A stretch of DNA of 64,000 bases from NCBI RefSeq assembly GCF_035982055.1, contig NZ_CP108427.1, forward strand, positions 7,873,001-7,937,000, written 5' to 3'. Shown here in pieces: positions 34,393 through 43,046 of this stretch. The stretch comes from Streptomyces sp. NBC_01288. Lineage in GTDB: Bacteria > Actinomycetota > Actinomycetes > Streptomycetales > Streptomycetaceae. Numbering within the stretch: position 1 is the first letter of the stretch; every line of letters begins with the position of its first letter. A model generated the notes under the pieces. That model saw nothing but the letters and a program-made list of their open reading frames with translations, was not told the origin of the DNA and did not search any database. The position numbers and the translations under genes are program-made.

Positions 34393-36420
34393 ATGGCAGC
34401 CGAGCTGGCGCGAGGGCAGAACCACCCGCTCTCCCAACTGCGCCTGGAGATCCGGGTCGCGGCCGGCCAGTCGGTCGTGGCCGCCGCCACGCTCGGCGAC
34501 GAGCGGGGCAGGATCCACGGCGTCGAGTGGGTGGCCCACCCGGGCACACCCACCCTGCCCGGCCTGGAGGTCTCCAAGCAGGCGGCCGCCGACCACCGCC
34601 TCGCGGTGGACCTGGGCGCCATGCCGGAGGCCGTGCACCGCGTCAGCGTGCTCCTCGCCCTGCCCCTCGGCGGCGACGGCCCCGCCCGCTTCGGCGCCGT
34701 CGCCGCACCCTTCGTAGCCGTCACCGGCCTCGACGGCACCGAGGTCGCCAGCTACACGATCACCGGCCTGGACGCCGAATCCGCCGTCGTGGCCCTGGAG
34801 TTGTACCGCAGGCAGGGCGCCTGGAAGGTACGCGCCGTCGGCCAGGGCTACGCGGGCGGCCTCGCCGAACTCCTCACCGACCAGGGCCTGCCCCACGCCC
34901 CGCACCTCGCGGGCACCATCAACGAAGCGGTGGCCCACGGCCTCGCCCGCTCCGTGGCAGCACCCCCACCCCGTACCCCGGACGGCGACCGCACCCGCCA
35001 GACGGCCACACCGGCCCTCGGCCCCGAGGGGAGCGGCCCTACGACACAGGGCGCCTCCGGAGCCGTAGCACCGCAGCCGACGTCTCCGTACACGACGCAG
35101 GGCACCCCGGGGACCGTAGCGCCGCAGTCCGGATTCCCCGGTTCCGCCGCTCCTGCGGATCCGGCCGCCACTCAGCCGGCCGCCCCCGCCACGGATGGCC
35201 CGATCGACTACAGCCACCCGCGTCGGCACCAGACCGGGGCGCCCCCGTCGCCCGCGCCGACCGCGGCGCCGGCTCCGCCCGGGCAGGCCGCGCGACCCGT
35301 CGCCGGGGACGCGACCGGTTGGTCGATGGAGGAGCGGCTGTACAACCAGGTGTGGGGGATGTTCGAGGATCTGGCGCGCACCATGGCCGCGTACCGCAGC
35401 GCGGTCGACTTCGCGGACTCGCGCATGGAGAAGGAGCTGGACCAGGCGCTGTCCGATCCGCGGAGCCGGATCGGTGGTCAGGGGGACACGGCCCGGGAGG
35501 CGGCGCAGGCCAAGCACGCCCAACTAGTCGACCAGGCTCGGGCGGCCCTCGACCGGGACCTCGCCCAGCTGGCCGCCGAGTCCGACGTGGTCGAACCCGC
35601 GCTCCCTCCGGCGTTCGCGGGCTGGGACAACCCCGTCTGGCACGGCTACCGCGTCCCCATGGAGATCCCGATGGCCGTGCGCCTCGGCGATCTGCACCTC
35701 CCGGAGAGCCCTGAGCTGCGCATCCCGATGCTGGTCCGGCTGCCGTTGGAGCGCGGTCTGTGGATCGACAGCGGTGGCGCGGAGTCCCTGGACGGCTCGT
35801 TCACCGACTCGCACGAGCTGCGGCGCCTCGCGCTGGACACGGCCGTGGCGCACGCGGCCCGGCTGCTCGCCGTCTATCCGGCGGGCGAGTTCGCCGTGCA
35901 GGTCATCGACCCGGCCGGTTCGGCGGCGCAGGCGCTGGTCCCGCTGGTACACACCGGCGTGCTCGCGGCGCCGCCCGCCGTGGGTGCCGCTGGGGTGACG
36001 GACGTGCTGACCCGGCTCACCCAGCGGGTGGACCTGGTGCAGATGGCGGTGCGCGGCGGCGCCGCCGACTCGCTGCCGCCCGGCCTCGACACGGCCGAGC
36101 AACTGCTGATCGTCAACGACTTCCCGCACGGCTTCGACGACCGGGCCGTGACCCAGCTGCGCTACCTCGCCGACGAGGGACCGAGTGTCGGCGTCCATCT
36201 GATGATGGTCGCGGACCGTGAGGACGCCGCGGGCTACGGCCCGTTGCTCGACCCCCTCTGGCGTTCGCTGATGCGACTCACCCCGCTGCCCGACGACCAC
36301 CTCGCCGACCCCTGGGTCGGACACGCCTGGACGTACGAGCCTTCGCTGGCGCCGTCCGGCAGTCAGGTGCTGCGGCAGGTGCTGACGGAGGTCGCGACGG
36401 CCCGCACCAAGCTCAGGTAA
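34393..36420 (+). CDS. TerD domain fused to an FtsK/HerA-like domain lacking Walker A
   Basis: The 675-residue protein has three parts. Residues 1-165 form a TerD-like domain (LRLEIRVAAGQSVVAAATL, VHRVSVLLALPLGG, VASYTITGLDAESAVVALEL). Residues ~166-305 are a Pro/Ala/Thr-rich linker. Residues ~310-675 start with a helical region (NQVWGMFEDLARTMAAYRSAV) and end in an FtsK/SpoIIIE-like fold (IPMLVRLPLERGLWIDSGGAESLDG, LLIVNDFPHGFDD, GVHLMMVADRED). Where FtsK-type ATPases have a P-loop, this protein has GGAESLDG, so nucleotide binding is doubtful. It follows a TerD gene and precedes terC. Function is not known; a scaffold role in a Ter complex is my inference. Confidence 0.75.
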   Translation: MAAELARGQNHPLSQLRLEIRVAAGQSVVAAATLGDERGRIHGVEWVAHPGTPTLPGLEVSKQAAADHRLAVDLGAMPEAVHRVSVLLALPLGGDGPARFGAVAAPFVAVTGLDGTEVASYTITGLDAESAVVALELYRRQGAWKVRAVGQGYAGGLAELLTDQGLPHAPHLAGTINEAVAHGLARSVAAPPPRTPDGDRTRQTATPALGPEGSGPTTQGASGAVAPQPTSPYTTQGTPGTVAPQSGFPGSAAPADPAATQPAAPATDGPIDYSHPRRHQTGAPPSPAPTAAPAPPGQAARPVAGDATGWSMEERLYNQVWGMFEDLARTMAAYRSAVDFADSRMEKELDQALSDPRSRIGGQGDTAREAAQAKHAQLVDQARAALDRDLAQLAAESDVVEPALPPAFAGWDNPVWHGYRVPMEIPMAVRLGDLHLPESPELRIPMLVRLPLERGLWIDSGGAESLDGSFTDSHELRRLALDTAVAHAARLLAVYPAGEFAVQVIDPAGSAAQALVPLVHTGVLAAPPAVGAAGVTDVLTRLTQRVDLVQMAVRGGAADSLPPGLDTAEQLLIVNDFPHGFDDRAVTQLRYLADEGPSVGVHLMMVADREDAAGYGPLLDPLWRSLMRLTPLPDDHLADPWVGHAWTYEPSLAPSGSQVLRQVLTEVATARTKLR

Positions 36421-36497
36421 AGAGCTTCCACCTGCGCTTTTATCCTTTCTTTGGCAATAGCTTTACCTTTCCTTGGTGGTTGGGGTAGGCTTTTCCG

Positions 36498-36607
36498 TAC
36501 GGAGGGGAGTACTCCCTATCTGCTGCGGCGTACCCGTCAATACGGATCAGGCCAGATCCCGGGGCGTCGGCCCTGGGCACCCGTCCAAGGTGGAAGAGAC
36601 CTCCGGT
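36498..36607 (+). promoter_or_regulatory. yybP-ykoY manganese riboswitch in the terC leader
   Basis: The leader carries the family hallmarks: UACGGAGGGGAGUA at 36498-36511 and GAAGAGACCUCCGGUA at 36594-36609, with paired stems in between (ACCCGUCAAUACGGAUC, GGCCCUGGGC). GGAGG (36501-36505) pairs with CCUCC (36600-36604) to close P1, and UAC pairs with GUA. This class senses Mn2+ and often controls TerC-type exporters. The CCUCCGG strand (36600-36606) is also complementary to CCGGAGG at 36641-36647, which contains the terC ribosome binding site. Metal binding would therefore free the site and raise translation. A likely promoter (TTTACC, 18 bp, TAGGCT) lies at about 36461-36490. Confidence 0.85.
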
Positions 36608-36654
36608 AGCGACGACGCTGACCATTTGCCGTTAATACCGCCGGAGGAGCAGTA

Positions 36655-37656
36655 GTGGATGTTTCCGTGACCCTGTGGGTCCTGACCATCGTGGGGCTGG
36701 CGGCCCTCATCGCGGTCGACTTCTTCATCGGCCGCAAGCCGCATGACGTGTCGATCAAGGAAGCCGGAATCTGGACGATCGTCTGGATCGCCCTCGCCGG
36801 ACTCTTCGGACTCGGCCTGCTCGTCTTCGGGGACGGCCAGGCCGGCGGCGAGTTCTTCGCCGGCTTCATCACCGAGAAGTCGCTGAGCGTCGACAACCTC
36901 TTCGTCTTCGTCCTGATCATGGCGAAGTTCGCCGTGCCCTCGCAGTACCAGCAGCGCGTGCTGCTCGTCGGTGTCCTCATAGCCCTGGTCCTGCGGGCCA
37001 TCTTCATCGCGGCCGGCGCGGCCATCCTCGCCAGCTTCGCGTGGGTCTTCTACATCTTCGGCGCCTTCCTCATCTGGACCGCCTGGAAGCTCATCCAGGA
37101 GGCCCGCGCCGACGAGGAGGAAGAGGAGTTCGAGGAGAACAAGCTGCTCAAGGCCGCCGAGCGCCGCTTCGGCGTGGCCGACCGGTACCACGGCACCAAG
37201 CTGTGGATCCGGGAGAACGGCAAGCGGATCATGACCCCGATGCTGGTCGTGATGCTCGCGATCGGTACGACGGACGTGCTGTTCGCCCTCGACTCCATCC
37301 CGGCGATCTTCGGCCTGACCCAGGACCCGTACATCGTGTTCACGGCCAACGCCTTCGCGCTGATGGGCCTGAGGCAGCTGTACTTCCTCATCGGCGGCCT
37401 GCTGAAGAAGCTGGTCCACCTCAGCTACGGCCTGTCGGTCATCCTCGGCTTCATCGGGGTCAAGCTCGTGCTGCACGCCCTGCACGAGTCCGGCGTCCAT
37501 GTCCCGGAGATCTCCATCCCCGTCTCGCTGGGCGTGATCTGCGCGGTCCTGATCGTCACCACGATCACCAGTCTGATGGCCAACAAGAAGACGGCGTCGG
37601 CCGAGGCGGCGCGGACGGGGACCGAAGGCGCTCCGAAGGACAGCATCGACGCCTGA
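36655..37656 (+). CDS. terC: TerC family membrane protein, probable manganese exporter
   Basis: The 333-residue protein starts at GTG 36655 with GGAGGAG 5 bp upstream. About seven to nine membrane helices are visible. Signature segments are ITEKSLSVDNLFVFVLIM and IGTTDVLFALDSIPAIFGL, which carry the acidic residues thought to bind metal in the membrane. A Glu-rich cytoplasmic loop (DEEEEEFEEN) lies near residue 155. Studied TerC proteins of this group (for example Alx/MeeF) export Mn2+, partly for secreted metalloproteins. The Mn2+ riboswitch in front fits this job. Neighbouring TerD genes suggest a shared stress module. Confidence 0.95.
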   Translation: MDVSVTLWVLTIVGLAALIAVDFFIGRKPHDVSIKEAGIWTIVWIALAGLFGLGLLVFGDGQAGGEFFAGFITEKSLSVDNLFVFVLIMAKFAVPSQYQQRVLLVGVLIALVLRAIFIAAGAAILASFAWVFYIFGAFLIWTAWKLIQEARADEEEEEFEENKLLKAAERRFGVADRYHGTKLWIRENGKRIMTPMLVVMLAIGTTDVLFALDSIPAIFGLTQDPYIVFTANAFALMGLRQLYFLIGGLLKKLVHLSYGLSVILGFIGVKLVLHALHESGVHVPEISIPVSLGVICAVLIVTTITSLMANKKTASAEAARTGTEGAPKDSIDA

Positions 37657-37681
37657 CCACGTCGGACGTAGGAACAACGAT

Positions 37682-37726
37682 CACCGGGAGCACCGCACGA
37701 TGAATTGCCGACCACCGCTCCCGGTG
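37682..37726 (+). terminator. Stem-loop after terC
   Basis: CACCGGGAGC (37682-37691) pairs with GCTCCCGGTG (37717-37726), a perfect 10-bp stem with a 25-base loop, 26 bp after the terC stop. There is no U-tract. Termination of the terC transcript or separation from the next small gene is likely. Confidence 0.55.
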
Positions 37727-37784
37727 CTTCGTTGGATACCGAGCGCGACCGGTCCGGGAGCGCCACGGCCGGGTGGAGGTATCC

Positions 37785-38099
37785 ATGGACGTATCGAAGA
37801 AGTTCGTGCAGATCGTCGACTTCGAGACCGACCGCTTCGGCGAGATGCAGGCGGTCGCCGAGGAAGCGGACAAGCGGATGGCCGGCCGGGCCGGCGGGCC
37901 GACGCACCGCCTCGTCCTGCGGGACCGGAACAATCCCGGCCATGTCCTCGTCGTGATCGAGTTCGACTCGTACGAGGACGCCATGCGCAACAGCCAGGAT
38001 CCCGAGACCGGCGAAATGGCCGAGCGGATGGCCGCGTTGTGTACCAGGCCGCCGTCGTTCACCGACTGCGACGTACTGGACATGACCGAGTTCAAGTAG
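37785..38099 (+). CDS. Small dimeric alpha/beta-barrel-like protein
   Basis: The 104-residue protein starts at ATG 37785 with GGAGGT 5 bp upstream. The pattern beta-helix-beta-beta-helix-beta (KFVQIVDFETDRFGEMQAVAEEAD, THRLVLRDRNNPGHVLVVIEF, YEDAMRNSQDPETGEMAERMAAL) fits the ferredoxin-like dimeric alpha-beta barrel (ABM-like) fold. No catalytic residues are recognisable. Family function is unknown, and such proteins can be monooxygenase-like or ligand-binding. It lies between two stem-loops and is probably monocistronic. Confidence 0.75.
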   Translation: MDVSKKFVQIVDFETDRFGEMQAVAEEADKRMAGRAGGPTHRLVLRDRNNPGHVLVVIEFDSYEDAMRNSQDPETGEMAERMAALCTRPPSFTDCDVLDMTEFK

Positions 38100-38102
38100 C
38101 GC

Positions 38103-38141
38103 CGTACGGGCCCCGCGGCGCCGGAGTGCGGGGCCCGTACG
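38103..38141. terminator. Perfect 14-bp stem-loop between two + strand genes
   Basis: CGTACGGGCCCCGC (38103-38116) pairs with GCGGGGCCCGTACG (38128-38141) with an 11-base loop. It begins 4 bp after the stop of the small gene and ends 20 bp before the start of the antiporter gene. It should terminate the upstream transcript; no U-tract, as is common in Streptomyces. Confidence 0.75.
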
Positions 38142-38160
38142 CCTCTGCGAGGATCGCTTC

Positions 38161-39264
38161 ATGATCACTCGGCTCAGGTCGCTCACCAACCGGTGGACGA
38201 CCCTCGTACCGGTGCTCGCCGCCGTCCTGTTGATCTTCACCTGGGGGCGCAAGGACCTGCCCGTCGTGGTCGTCGCCCTGGTGACCCTGGTCCTCGCCGG
38301 CGCCGTGCTGGCCGCGGTGCACCACGCCGAGGTGATCGCCCACCGTGTCGGAGAACCCTTCGGCTCCCTCGTCCTCGCCGTCGCCGTCACGATCATCGAG
38401 GTGGCCCTGATCGTCACCCTGATGGCCGACGGCGGCGACAAGAGCTCGACCCTCGCCAGGGACACCGTCTTCGCGGCCGTCATGATCACCTGCAACGGCA
38501 TCGTCGGCCTGGTCCTCATCGTCGCCTCGCTGCGCCACGGCACGGCGGTCTTCAACCCCGAGGGCACCGGCGCCGCCCTCGCCACCGTGGCGACCCTGGC
38601 CACGCTCAGCCTGGTCCTGCCGACCTTCACCACCAGCAAGCCGGGCCCGGAGTTCTCCGGCGCCCAGCTCACCTTCGCCGCGCTCTCCTCACTCGCCCTG
38701 TACGGCCTCTTCGTGGCCACGCAGACCGTGCGGCACCGCGACTACTTCCTGCCCGTCTCCCACCAGGGCGAGACGATCACCAAGGACCTCCACGCGGACG
38801 CGCCCTCCGCCAGCACCGCCCTGATCAGCCTGGGCCTGCTGGGTCTCGCCCTGATCGGCGTGGTCGGACTGGCCAAGGGCGTCTCGCCGACCATCGAGTC
38901 CGGCGTCGAGGCGGCCGGGCTGCACCACGCCGTCGTCGGCGTGATCATCGCGCTGCTCGTGCTGCTCCCCGAGACCATCGCCGCCCTGCGCTCCGCCCGC
39001 CGCGACCGGGTGCAGACCAGCCTCAACCTCGCGCTTGGCTCCGCGATGGCCAGCATCGGCCTCACCATCCCGGCCGTCGCCCTCGCGTCCATCTGGCTCT
39101 CGGGCCCGCTCGTCCTCGGCCTCGGCTCCACGCACATGGTGCTGCTCGCCCTGACGATCGTGGTGAGTTCGCTGACGGTCGTGCCGGGCCGGGCGACACC
39201 GCTCCAGGGCGGAGTCCATCTGGTGCTGTTCGCGGCGTACTTGGAGCTGGCGATCAATCCGTGA
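38161..39264 (+). CDS. Calcium/cation:proton antiporter (CaCA superfamily, ChaA type)
   Basis: The 367-residue protein has about eleven membrane segments with the two internal repeats of cation exchangers: GEPFGSLVLAVAVTIIEVALIV in the first half and IALLVLLPETIAALRSARRDR with NLALGSAMASIGLTIPAVAL in the second. Conserved Glu residues in each repeat (TIIEVALI and LLPETIAAL) are the expected metal ligands. ChaA-type proteins extrude Ca2+, Na+ or K+ in exchange for H+. Its closeness to terC suggests a small metal-ion homeostasis neighbourhood, but it has its own transcript. Confidence 0.9.
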   Translation: MITRLRSLTNRWTTLVPVLAAVLLIFTWGRKDLPVVVVALVTLVLAGAVLAAVHHAEVIAHRVGEPFGSLVLAVAVTIIEVALIVTLMADGGDKSSTLARDTVFAAVMITCNGIVGLVLIVASLRHGTAVFNPEGTGAALATVATLATLSLVLPTFTTSKPGPEFSGAQLTFAALSSLALYGLFVATQTVRHRDYFLPVSHQGETITKDLHADAPSASTALISLGLLGLALIGVVGLAKGVSPTIESGVEAAGLHHAVVGVIIALLVLLPETIAALRSARRDRVQTSLNLALGSAMASIGLTIPAVALASIWLSGPLVLGLGSTHMVLLALTIVVSSLTVVPGRATPLQGGVHLVLFAAYLELAINP

Positions 39265-39321
39265 CGTGCGGAGTTCCGTACGCGAGGCGTTCCGTAGTGA
39301 GTGCGGGGTGTTCCGGACGGT

Positions 39322-39349
39322 ACGTAAACGCTTGCGCAAGCCTTTACGT
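39322..39349. terminator. 28-bp near-perfect palindrome between convergent genes
   Basis: ACGTAAA-C-GCTTGC (39322-39335) mirrors GCAAGC-C-TTTACGT (39336-39349), with a single C/C mismatch. It sits between the ends of the antiporter gene and the MHS transporter gene, where a bidirectional terminator is expected. The core GCTTGCGCAAGC also looks like a LacI-family operator. But no promoter is needed here, so the terminator reading is favoured. Confidence 0.55.
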
Positions 39350-39383
39350 CCCTGCCGCTTTACGTCACCCGCCGCGCGAGCCC

Positions 39384-40688
39384 TCACCCGGCGACCGGCT
39401 CCACCACCGCCATCTCCACCGGCCGGGTCTCCGGCAGCAGCGCGAAGCAGCCCAGGCTGAACAGGGCGATCCCCGTCAAATAGGCACCCACACCCCAGGG
39501 GACGCGCCCGCTGTGCTCGGCGAGCGCCGTCGCCACGATCGGGGTGAGCGCGCCGCCGATGACCCCGCCGAGGTTGTAGCCGACGGCGGCGCCCGTGCAG
39601 CGCACCCGGGGCTCGTACAGCTCCGGCAGATACGCGCCGAGCACGGCGAACATGGTCACGAACGCGAGCAGCGCCCCCAGGAACCCGAGGAACATCAGCA
39701 GCGGCGCGCCCGTGGCGAGCAGCGCGACCATCGGGAACATCCACAGCGCGGCGGCCGCGCACCCCAGCAGACACAGCGGACGGCGCCCATAGCGGTCGCT
39801 CAGCAGCGCCACCAGCGGGGTGAGCGAGCCCTTCACCACCACGGCGGCCATGATGCACGCCAGCATGACCGTACGGCCGACCCCGAGCCGCTCCGTGCCG
39901 TAGGCGAGGGACCACGTCGTCACCGCGTAGAAGATGGCGTACCCCACCGACAGCGCGCCGGCGGTCAGCAGGACCAACCGCCAGTGCTCGCGCACGACTT
40001 CGGCGAGCGGCACACGCGCGTGGTCGTCGATTTCGAGGAAGCGGGGGCTCTCGGCGAGCGACGAACGCAGCCACAGCCCGCCGAGGGCCAGCACCCCGGC
40101 CACCCAGAACGGCACCCGCCAGCCCCACTGCGCGAACTGCGCGTCCGTCAGGGTCGCCGACAGCGCCAGCATCACGCCGTTGGCCAGCAGGAACCCCACC
40201 GCGGGCCCGGCCTGCGGAAAGCTCGACCACAGCCCGCGCCGTCCGGCCGGCGCGTGCTCGGCGGTCAGCAGCACCGCACCGCCCCACTCCCCGCCGAGTC
40301 CGAGGCCCTGCAGAAAACGCAGCACCAGGAGGAGCACGGGAGCGGCCACCCCGATCGAGCCGTACGACGGTACGCAGCCGACCGCGACCGTCGAGGCACC
40401 GGTCAGCAGTAGCGAGGCGACGAGCACCGGTCGGCGTCCGCGCCGGTCCCCGAAGTGCCCGAACAGGATCGAGCCCAGCGGTCGCGCCACGAAACCCACC
40501 CCGAACGTCCCGAAGGCGGCCAGGGTCCCCGCCACCGGCGAGAACGTCGGGAAGAACAGGGGGCCGAGAACCAGGGCCGCCGCCGTGCCGTAGACGAAGA
40601 AGTCGTAGAACTCGATCGCGGTCCCGGCGAGCGAGGCGGCCGCGAGGCGCAGCATGGAAGGGGGCCTTACGGTGCGTACATCGTGCAT
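39384..40688 (-). CDS. MFS transporter, metabolite:H+ symporter (MHS) type
   Basis: The 434-residue protein has twelve membrane helices. The N-terminus LAGTAIEFYDFFVYGTAAALVLG, the loop FGHFGDRRGRRPVL, and RFLQGLGLGGEWGGAVLL on helix 4 are hallmarks of the MHS subgroup (proline/betaine, citrate, shikimate and ketoglutarate permeases). Repeat loop 8-9 has LSDRYGRRPLCLLG. The start is ATG 40688. It is divergent from aroQ; a shikimate-related substrate would fit that neighbour, but this is only a suggestion. Confidence 0.9.
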   Translation of the reverse strand: MHDVRTVRPPSMLRLAAASLAGTAIEFYDFFVYGTAAALVLGPLFFPTFSPVAGTLAAFGTFGVGFVARPLGSILFGHFGDRRGRRPVLVASLLLTGASTVAVGCVPSYGSIGVAAPVLLLVLRFLQGLGLGGEWGGAVLLTAEHAPAGRRGLWSSFPQAGPAVGFLLANGVMLALSATLTDAQFAQWGWRVPFWVAGVLALGGLWLRSSLAESPRFLEIDDHARVPLAEVVREHWRLVLLTAGALSVGYAIFYAVTTWSLAYGTERLGVGRTVMLACIMAAVVVKGSLTPLVALLSDRYGRRPLCLLGCAAAALWMFPMVALLATGAPLLMFLGFLGALLAFVTMFAVLGAYLPELYEPRVRCTGAAVGYNLGGVIGGALTPIVATALAEHSGRVPWGVGAYLTGIALFSLGCFALLPETRPVEMAVVEPVAG

Positions 40689-40828
40689 GCCGCGTCAACT
40701 ACCCACAGTGAGCAACGGTTACGGGGGCGCGCGGAGGTGCGGAGGGGTCGTGATAGACCGGATCCGAGCAGCGGCCGTCGACCGGCGGCCCCGTCTCGAA
40801 CGACATGTCCGAACGGACCGGAGGAACC

Positions 40829-41302
40829 GTGCCCCGCACCCTGGCCAACGCCCCGATCATGATCCTCAACGGCCCCAACCTGAACCTCCTGGGCCAGCGC
40901 CAGCCGGAGATCTACGGCTCCGGCACACTCGCCGACGTCGAGGCCCTGTGCGTCGACGCGGCGGCCGGGCACGGTGGCACGGTGGACTTCCGGCAGTCCA
41001 ACCACGAGGGCGAACTGGTCGACTGGATCCACGAGGCACGCCTCAACCACTGCGGCATCGTGATCAACCCGGCCGCCTACTCGCACACCTCGGTCGCGAT
41101 CCTGGACGCCCTCAACACCTGTGACGGACTACCGGTGGTGGAGGTCCACATCTCCAACATCCACCAGCGCGAGACGTTCCGGCACCACTCGTACGTCTCG
41201 CTGCGCGCCGACGGTGTCATCGCGGGGTGCGGTGTGCAGGGGTACGTGTTCGGCGTGGAGCGGGTCGCCGCGCTGGCGGGCGCGGGGAAGGCCGACGCGT
41301 AG
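40829..41302 (+). CDS. aroQ: Type II 3-dehydroquinate dehydratase
   Basis: The 157-residue protein starts at GTG 40829 with GGAGGAA 4 bp upstream; ATG 40805 is in frame. The motifs are standard: MILNGPNLNLLGQRQPEIYG (with the catalytic Tyr and the flexible loop Arg), RQSNHEGELVDWI, INPAAYSHTSVAI and VEVHISNIHQRETFRHHSY (with the catalytic His). It converts 3-dehydroquinate to 3-dehydroshikimate in the shikimate pathway, or catabolically in quinate use. The other aro genes are not here. Confidence 0.96.
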   Translation: MPRTLANAPIMILNGPNLNLLGQRQPEIYGSGTLADVEALCVDAAAGHGGTVDFRQSNHEGELVDWIHEARLNHCGIVINPAAYSHTSVAILDALNTCDGLPVVEVHISNIHQRETFRHHSYVSLRADGVIAGCGVQGYVFGVERVAALAGAGKADA

Positions 41303-41370
41303 GGTGTAGGGCGGTAAGGATCGGCCTCCTGGCGCACGCCTCTTACAGACCAACAGTTACAGACGCCCCG

Positions 41371-42132
41371 TCACAGGCGGCCCGCCTCCACGATCCGTCG
41401 CAGGAAGCGCTGTGTGCGCTCCTGCTGCGGGTCGCCGAAGATCTGCTGGGCCGTGCCGCGCTCCAGGACGACGCCTCCGTCCAGGAAACACACCTGGTCG
41501 GCGACGTCCCGGGCGAAGCCCATCTCGTGCGTGGCCAGCACCATGGTCATGCCCTCGTCCTTCAAGTCCCGCACCACGGCGAGCACTTCACCGACCAACT
41601 CGGGGTCGAGCGCGGCGGTGATCTCGTCGAAGAGCAACAGCCGGGGACGTACGGCCAGGGCGCGCACGATCGCCACCCGCTGCTGCTGACCACCGCTCAG
41701 CCGGTCCGGGTAGGCGCCAGCCTTGTCGCCGAGCCCGAGCCGCTCCAGCAGCTCACGCGCGTGTGTCTCGGCCTCCGCGCGGGACACGCCGTGCACCCGG
41801 CGCGGGGCGAGGGTGATGTTCTCCAGGACGGTCATGTGCGGGAACAGGTTGTACGCCTGGAACACCACGCCGATACGGCGCCGTATCGCGTCCGGGTCGA
41901 CGCGCGGGTCGGTGATCTCCTCGCCGTCCAGCCAGATCGCGCCGTCGTCGATGTCCTCCAGGAGGTTCGCGCACCGCAGCAGCGTCGACTTGCCGGAGCC
42001 GGAGGCGCCGATCAGCGCCGTCACGGTGTGCGGAGGGACCTCCAGATCGACGTCCCGCAGGACGACCGACGTACCGAAGGTCTTGCGGACGGACTCCATG
42101 CGCAGCACGGGAGAGGTGTTGTCGTCGCTCAT
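41371..42132 (-). CDS. Polar amino-acid ABC transporter, ATP-binding protein
   Basis: The 253-residue ATPase has Walker A LIGASGSGKSTLLRC, Q-loop VFQAYNLFPHMTVLEN, signature DRLSGGQQQRVAIVRALA, Walker B LLLFDEITAALDPE and switch His in LATHEMGF. This is the GlnQ/HisP class. Its ATG overlaps the stop of the permease gene (ATGA), so the genes are co-translated. It powers uptake of a polar amino acid delivered by the lipoprotein encoded two genes upstream. Confidence 0.94.
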   Translation of the reverse strand: MSDDNTSPVLRMESVRKTFGTSVVLRDVDLEVPPHTVTALIGASGSGKSTLLRCANLLEDIDDGAIWLDGEEITDPRVDPDAIRRRIGVVFQAYNLFPHMTVLENITLAPRRVHGVSRAEAETHARELLERLGLGDKAGAYPDRLSGGQQQRVAIVRALAVRPRLLLFDEITAALDPELVGEVLAVVRDLKDEGMTMVLATHEMGFARDVADQVCFLDGGVVLERGTAQQIFGDPQQERTQRFLRRIVEAGRL

Positions 42133-43046
42133 GTCGTGCCTCCCTGGGCGCGCTGCCGGTCCATCCGCGCGGTCACCCAGTCCGTGAAGCGGGTCATCGG
42201 GATGGTCAGCGCCACGAAGACGAGCCCGGCGACGATGTACGGCGTGTAGTTCAGGGCGCGTTGCGCGATGATGTCGGACGCCCTTACGGCGTCGATCGCG
42301 CCGCCGATCGACACGAGCCCGGTGTCCTTCTGGAGGGACACCAGATCGTTCAACAAGGGCGGCACCTGCCGGCGTACGGCCTGGGGGAGCACCACGTGCC
42401 GCAGCGCCTGCCGGTTGCTCAGGCCCAGCGAGCGGGCCGCGGCCCGCTGCGAGGGGTGCACGGACTCGATGCCGGCGCGGAACACCTCGGCGACGTACGC
42501 CGAGTAGGTCAGCGTCAGCGCCGCACCGCCCAGCCACACGGGGTCGACGGTCACGCCTTGGAGGCGCAGAGCGGGCACTCCGAAGACCACGATCATCAGG
42601 TTGATGATCAGCGGCAGCCCGCGGAAGAAGTCCGTGTACGCGGCCGCCAGCACCCGCAGGGGGAAGAACACCGGTCCGCGCAGGGTGCGCGCGATGGCTA
42701 TCAGCATGCCCAGGACGAGCACCAGCACGCCGCAGATCAGCAGCAGCCGGATGTTCAGCCACAGGCCATCGAGGACCTTGGGGAACGCCTCGCGCGCGTA
42801 GTGCCCGTCGAAGAACGTCTCCTTGGTGCGCTCCCAGCCCGGCGCGCTGACCACGACCACGTACAGGACGACGGCCGTCACCAGGGTCGACACCGCGGCG
42901 ATCGCGGTCGCGCGACGGGCACGCGCGCGTTTGTGCCGCTCGCGGTCCACGCGCCGCTGCGAGGGGACGTACGCGTCGCCCCCGCCGGGCATGTCGCCCT
43001 TGTCGTCCGCGGCCTCCCGGCCGGAGTCGTCCTTCACCACGGTCAC
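42129..43046 (-). CDS. Polar amino-acid ABC transporter, permease
   Basis: The 305-residue protein starts at GTG 43046, overlapping the stop of the binding-protein gene (GTGA). The first ~55 residues are charged and cytoplasmic, followed by one extra helix (ATAIAAVSTLVTAVVLYVVVV), then the BPD permease core: YTDFFRGLPLIINLMIVVFG, YVAEVFRAGIESVHPSQRAAARSLGLS and QAVRRQVPPLLNDLVSLQKDTGL. The EAA loop AARSLGLSNRQALRHVVLPQA couples to the ATPase. It is of the HisM/GlnP type, forming a homodimer because only one permease is encoded. Confidence 0.93.
   Translation of the reverse strand: MTVVKDDSGREAADDKGDMPGGGDAYVPSQRRVDRERHKRARARRATAIAAVSTLVTAVVLYVVVVSAPGWERTKETFFDGHYAREAFPKVLDGLWLNIRLLLICGVLVLVLGMLIAIARTLRGPVFFPLRVLAAAYTDFFRGLPLIINLMIVVFGVPALRLQGVTVDPVWLGGAALTLTYSAYVAEVFRAGIESVHPSQRAAARSLGLSNRQALRHVVLPQAVRRQVPPLLNDLVSLQKDTGLVSIGGAIDAVRASDIIAQRALNYTPYIVAGLVFVALTIPMTRFTDWVTARMDRQRAQGGTT

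Noticed and set aside
39322..39349. Palindrome considered as a LacI-family operator
   Set aside because: It lies between convergent gene ends, where no promoter is expected; a terminator role is simpler.
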